A DNA stretch of 64,000 nucleotides. Source: CANKHA01 sp963731585 (GTDB lineage: Bacteria > Pseudomonadota > Alphaproteobacteria > Rhizobiales > Xanthobacteraceae). The stretch spans positions 165,607 through 229,606 of the forward strand of contig CAVSWC010000007.1 in NCBI GenBank assembly GCA_963731585.1, in the 5' to 3' direction. The notes below the pieces were generated by a model, which saw only the letters and a program-made list of their open reading frames with translations, searched no databases and was not told the origin of the DNA. Made by a program: the position numbers and the translations under genes. Below are positions 62,098 to 64,000 of this stretch, one piece after another (the stretch's first letter is position 1; the number at the start of each line of letters is the position of its first letter).

Positions 62098-62505
62098 ATG
62101 ATCAAAACGCATGGCGTTCTTCACTTCACCATTCCGGTGAAAGACCTCGATCGTTCGGAAAAATTCTATAAGGAGCTGTTTGGCTTCGAACGGGTCAGGC
62201 GTAACAAGCATATGATCTTTATGCAGTCCGGAAACGACAACTTCGTTTTGACCTATTCGGAAAGGCCCGTTGATCCCAATCCCGTCGATGGCACGGCAGT
62301 TCACTCCGCCTTCCGCGTCACGCCCGAGGAATACGACAGCGCGATGAAGTTTCTCGCCACGAAGGGTATTAAAATTTTGAAGGAAGAGGACCGCGATACC
62401 GGCACCTTCCAGGGGAGGAGCGCTTATTTCGAGGACCCGGATCGCAACGTGCTCGAGATCATGGATTTGAGGCGCGGCCCGGTTCCGGAGGGTGAGGGCG
62501 ACTGA
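62098..62505 (+). CDS. VOC-superfamily (glyoxalase-like) protein
   Basis: A 135-residue single-module VOC protein: VLHFTIPVKDLDRSEKFYKE, LFGFERVRRNKHMIFMQSGN, and RSAYFEDPDRNVLEIMDL with the Glu that usually binds metal. The first His is in GVLHFTIPV. Such proteins include glyoxalases, extradiol dioxygenases and binding proteins. ATG 62098 follows GGGAGAG. It ends the forward-strand cassette and overlaps the end of the minus-strand P-type ATPase frame by 82 bases. Confidence 0.82.
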   Translation: MIKTHGVLHFTIPVKDLDRSEKFYKELFGFERVRRNKHMIFMQSGNDNFVLTYSERPVDPNPVDGTAVHSAFRVTPEEYDSAMKFLATKGIKILKEEDRDTGTFQGRSAYFEDPDRNVLEIMDLRRGPVPEGEGD

Positions 62506-64000
62506 TCGCGCGCGTTATCTATGGACCGCCTGGGCAAGAGCCTGGCTGAGTTCAAAATAAAGGCGAGTTCAGAACCGGTATGAATGATCGCCGCAAGTAG
62601 CGGTCCAACGTATCCCATGAAGATGAGCGCAACACCGACGATGTCAACAGCGATCGTGCCCGCAAAGTTGAAAAGGATAATCCGGCGGGTGCGCCGTGCA
62701 ACCTCGATCGTATCGACAAGCCGCGAAAGATCATTGCCGAGCAGCACGATATCGGCGCTTTCGCGTGCAACATCGGTCCCTGAGCCCATTGCAATACCTA
62801 CGGCCGCCGTTGCGAGCGCTGGAGCGTCGTTGATGCCGTCGCCTACCATGGCGACGATCTGCCTTTGAGACACCATTCGTCGAAGGCGTGAAGCTTTTTC
62901 CTCCGGAAGCAGGCAAGCTTCATACTCATCGATGTTGCAGCGGTGAGCGACTGCGCGCACGACTTCCGCGCTGTCGCCGGAAAGCAGGACCACGCGCAAA
63001 TCCAGTTTTTTTAGACGGTCGATCGCGCTTCTGGCTTCCGGTCGAATCTCATCAGCGAGATCTATCACCCCGAGAAAGCGACCGTCCCGTGCAACAAAAA
63101 TGCGAGAGACATCGTCCTCGATCCCTTCTGCCGGCGAGGCGGAAATGGTGACTGCGTTGTCCTGCATCCACGCATTGCTTCCCACTAAAATCGAGGAGTC
63201 GCCGGCAGTGGCCAAAAGGCCGCGTCCGGGTGTGTAGGAAAAGCGATCTGTTGCCAATGCCTCCTGCGCTAGCGCACCGGCGTGCCTGACAATGGCCTTC
63301 GCGAAAGGATGTTCGGAGCGCAATTCGGCAGTGACCGCCGCCACCATCAATTCGGTTTCAGAAACGCCCGGAGCGGGAATTACGCTTCGAACTTCAGCAT
63401 AGCCGCGCGTCAAAGTTCCCGTCTTGTCGAGAACGATGGTTTTGATACGCCCTAGCATTTCGAGATGGACGCCTCCTTTGATGATCGCGCCGAGGCGCGC
63501 GGAGCGTCCGATACCCCCTAGGATGGCAAGCGGCGTACCAGCTGCAACGCCGCATGCGCCGGCAACAATGATGACCGAGATCGCGTCGATGACGGAGCGT
63601 GCGTAGTAATACTCAAGTAAAGCAAAACGCGATGGCCATATAGATGATGTATGCCGCCAACTTATCAGCGAGGCGCTGAACTGGCGCGCGTGAACGTTCG
63701 GCTTGCTCGACCGCCTCGATAATTTTGCCGTAGCTCGTGTCCGGGCCAATTCGTTCTGCTCGGATCTCCAGTGTGCCGGTGTGATTGACAGTGCCCGCGC
63801 GAGCTGGGCTTCCGGCCAGCTTCTCTGCCGGTGCGGATTCGCCGGAGATGCGGGCCTCGTCGACAAATGAATGACCGCTGATAACAGTGCCGTCGACAGG
63901 GATCAGCGCTCCGGGTGCAACGAGAATGATGTCGCCGACGGCGAGGTCTTTCGCCTTCACATCCTGCACAAGGTTGCCGCGTCTGACTGAAACCGCGTGG
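62424..64000 (-). pseudogene. heavy-metal-type P-type ATPase, partial and frameshifted, altered CPC motif
   Basis: The frame is open at the window edge, so the N terminus lies outside. Visible blocks are the actuator domain (DLAVGDIILVAPGALIPVDG, DEARISGESAPAEKLAG), a membrane segment, the phosphorylation site VLDKTGTLTRGYAEVRS, SEHPFAKAIVRHAG, VGDGINDAPALATAAVG and the C-terminal ELAFILNSARLLP. The frame breaks near 63617: one extra T in a TTTT run joins AAYIIYMAIAF to LLEYYYARSVIDAISV. The transmembrane metal motif, normally CPC, reads GACGVAAGTPLAIL. The last residues overlap the VOC gene, so the true stop may lie earlier. The transported metal is uncertain. Confidence 0.8.

Noticed and set aside
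1..64000. CRISPR array, rRNA genes, insertion sequences, prophage genes
   Set aside because: No regularly spaced direct repeats, no rRNA-like segments, and no transposase, integrase or phage structural protein were found in any frame.

Overview
The window looks like a chromosome segment from an alphaproteobacterium of the order Hyphomicrobiales (Rhizobiales), probably near Bradyrhizobium, Pseudolabrys or Xanthobacteraceae. The evidence is high GC, the gene order HDAC-like/xseB/dxs/tlyA, the fabI/phosphatase/aroC/ribB block, the SNase-like nuclease type, and several kinds of palindromic intergenic repeat. The affiliation is an inference from gene families and order.

Region 1 (1 to about 25.5 kb) is housekeeping DNA. 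It holds the end of a CorA transporter, an SDR plus pdxH, a DnaJ-type co-chaperone, an ECF sigma/anti-sigma pair, fabI, a phosphatase, aroC, ribB-ribA-like, a DUF1194/VWA protein, an RNA methyltransferase, tlyA, a MATE exporter, dxs, xseB, a deacetylase, a glyoxalase-type protein, a solute-binding protein, an acyl-CoA dehydrogenase, a nuclease and an aldo/keto reductase. Intergenic spaces carry several palindromic repeat families. A hairpin-rich 1.1-kb non-coding stretch (22.8-23.9 kb) is unexplained.

A tRNA-Gln(UUG) at 25.5 kb marks a sharp change. Region 2 (about 25.6 to 62.5 kb) is visibly less GC-rich, lacks the dispersed repeats and is almost wholly catabolic. It starts with a ferulate/p-coumarate-type module: a MarR regulator, an NDP-forming acyl-CoA synthetase and a hydroxycinnamoyl-CoA hydratase-lyase. 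The last two genes each have the same promoter overlapped by the same 28-bp dyad. Then come nine tripartite-tricarboxylate (TctC/Bug) periplasmic binding proteins without TctA or TctB, mixed with a TauD-like dioxygenase, a Rieske oxygenase, a NodB-like deacetylase, a beta-hydroxyacid dehydrogenase, two Asp/Glu-racemase-superfamily proteins, a DLH-type hydrolase and a ThDP enzyme. The last block (53.9-62.5 kb) is a single-strand cassette: TctC, 2Fe-2S subunit, Tat-exported molybdenum hydroxylase, dihaem cytochrome c, DUF6152, an unknown exported protein, two paralogous membrane proteins, a Kelch protein and a VOC protein. It looks like a periplasmic oxidation chain. The window ends inside a P-type ATPase with an altered CPC motif.

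Twelve genes are interrupted, by 17 single-base indels (14 insertions, 3 deletions) and one nonsense codon. Essential genes such as fabI and dxs are among them. The insertion bias suggests sequence errors rather than decay, so the interrupted genes are described as reconstructed reading frames with the break points given.
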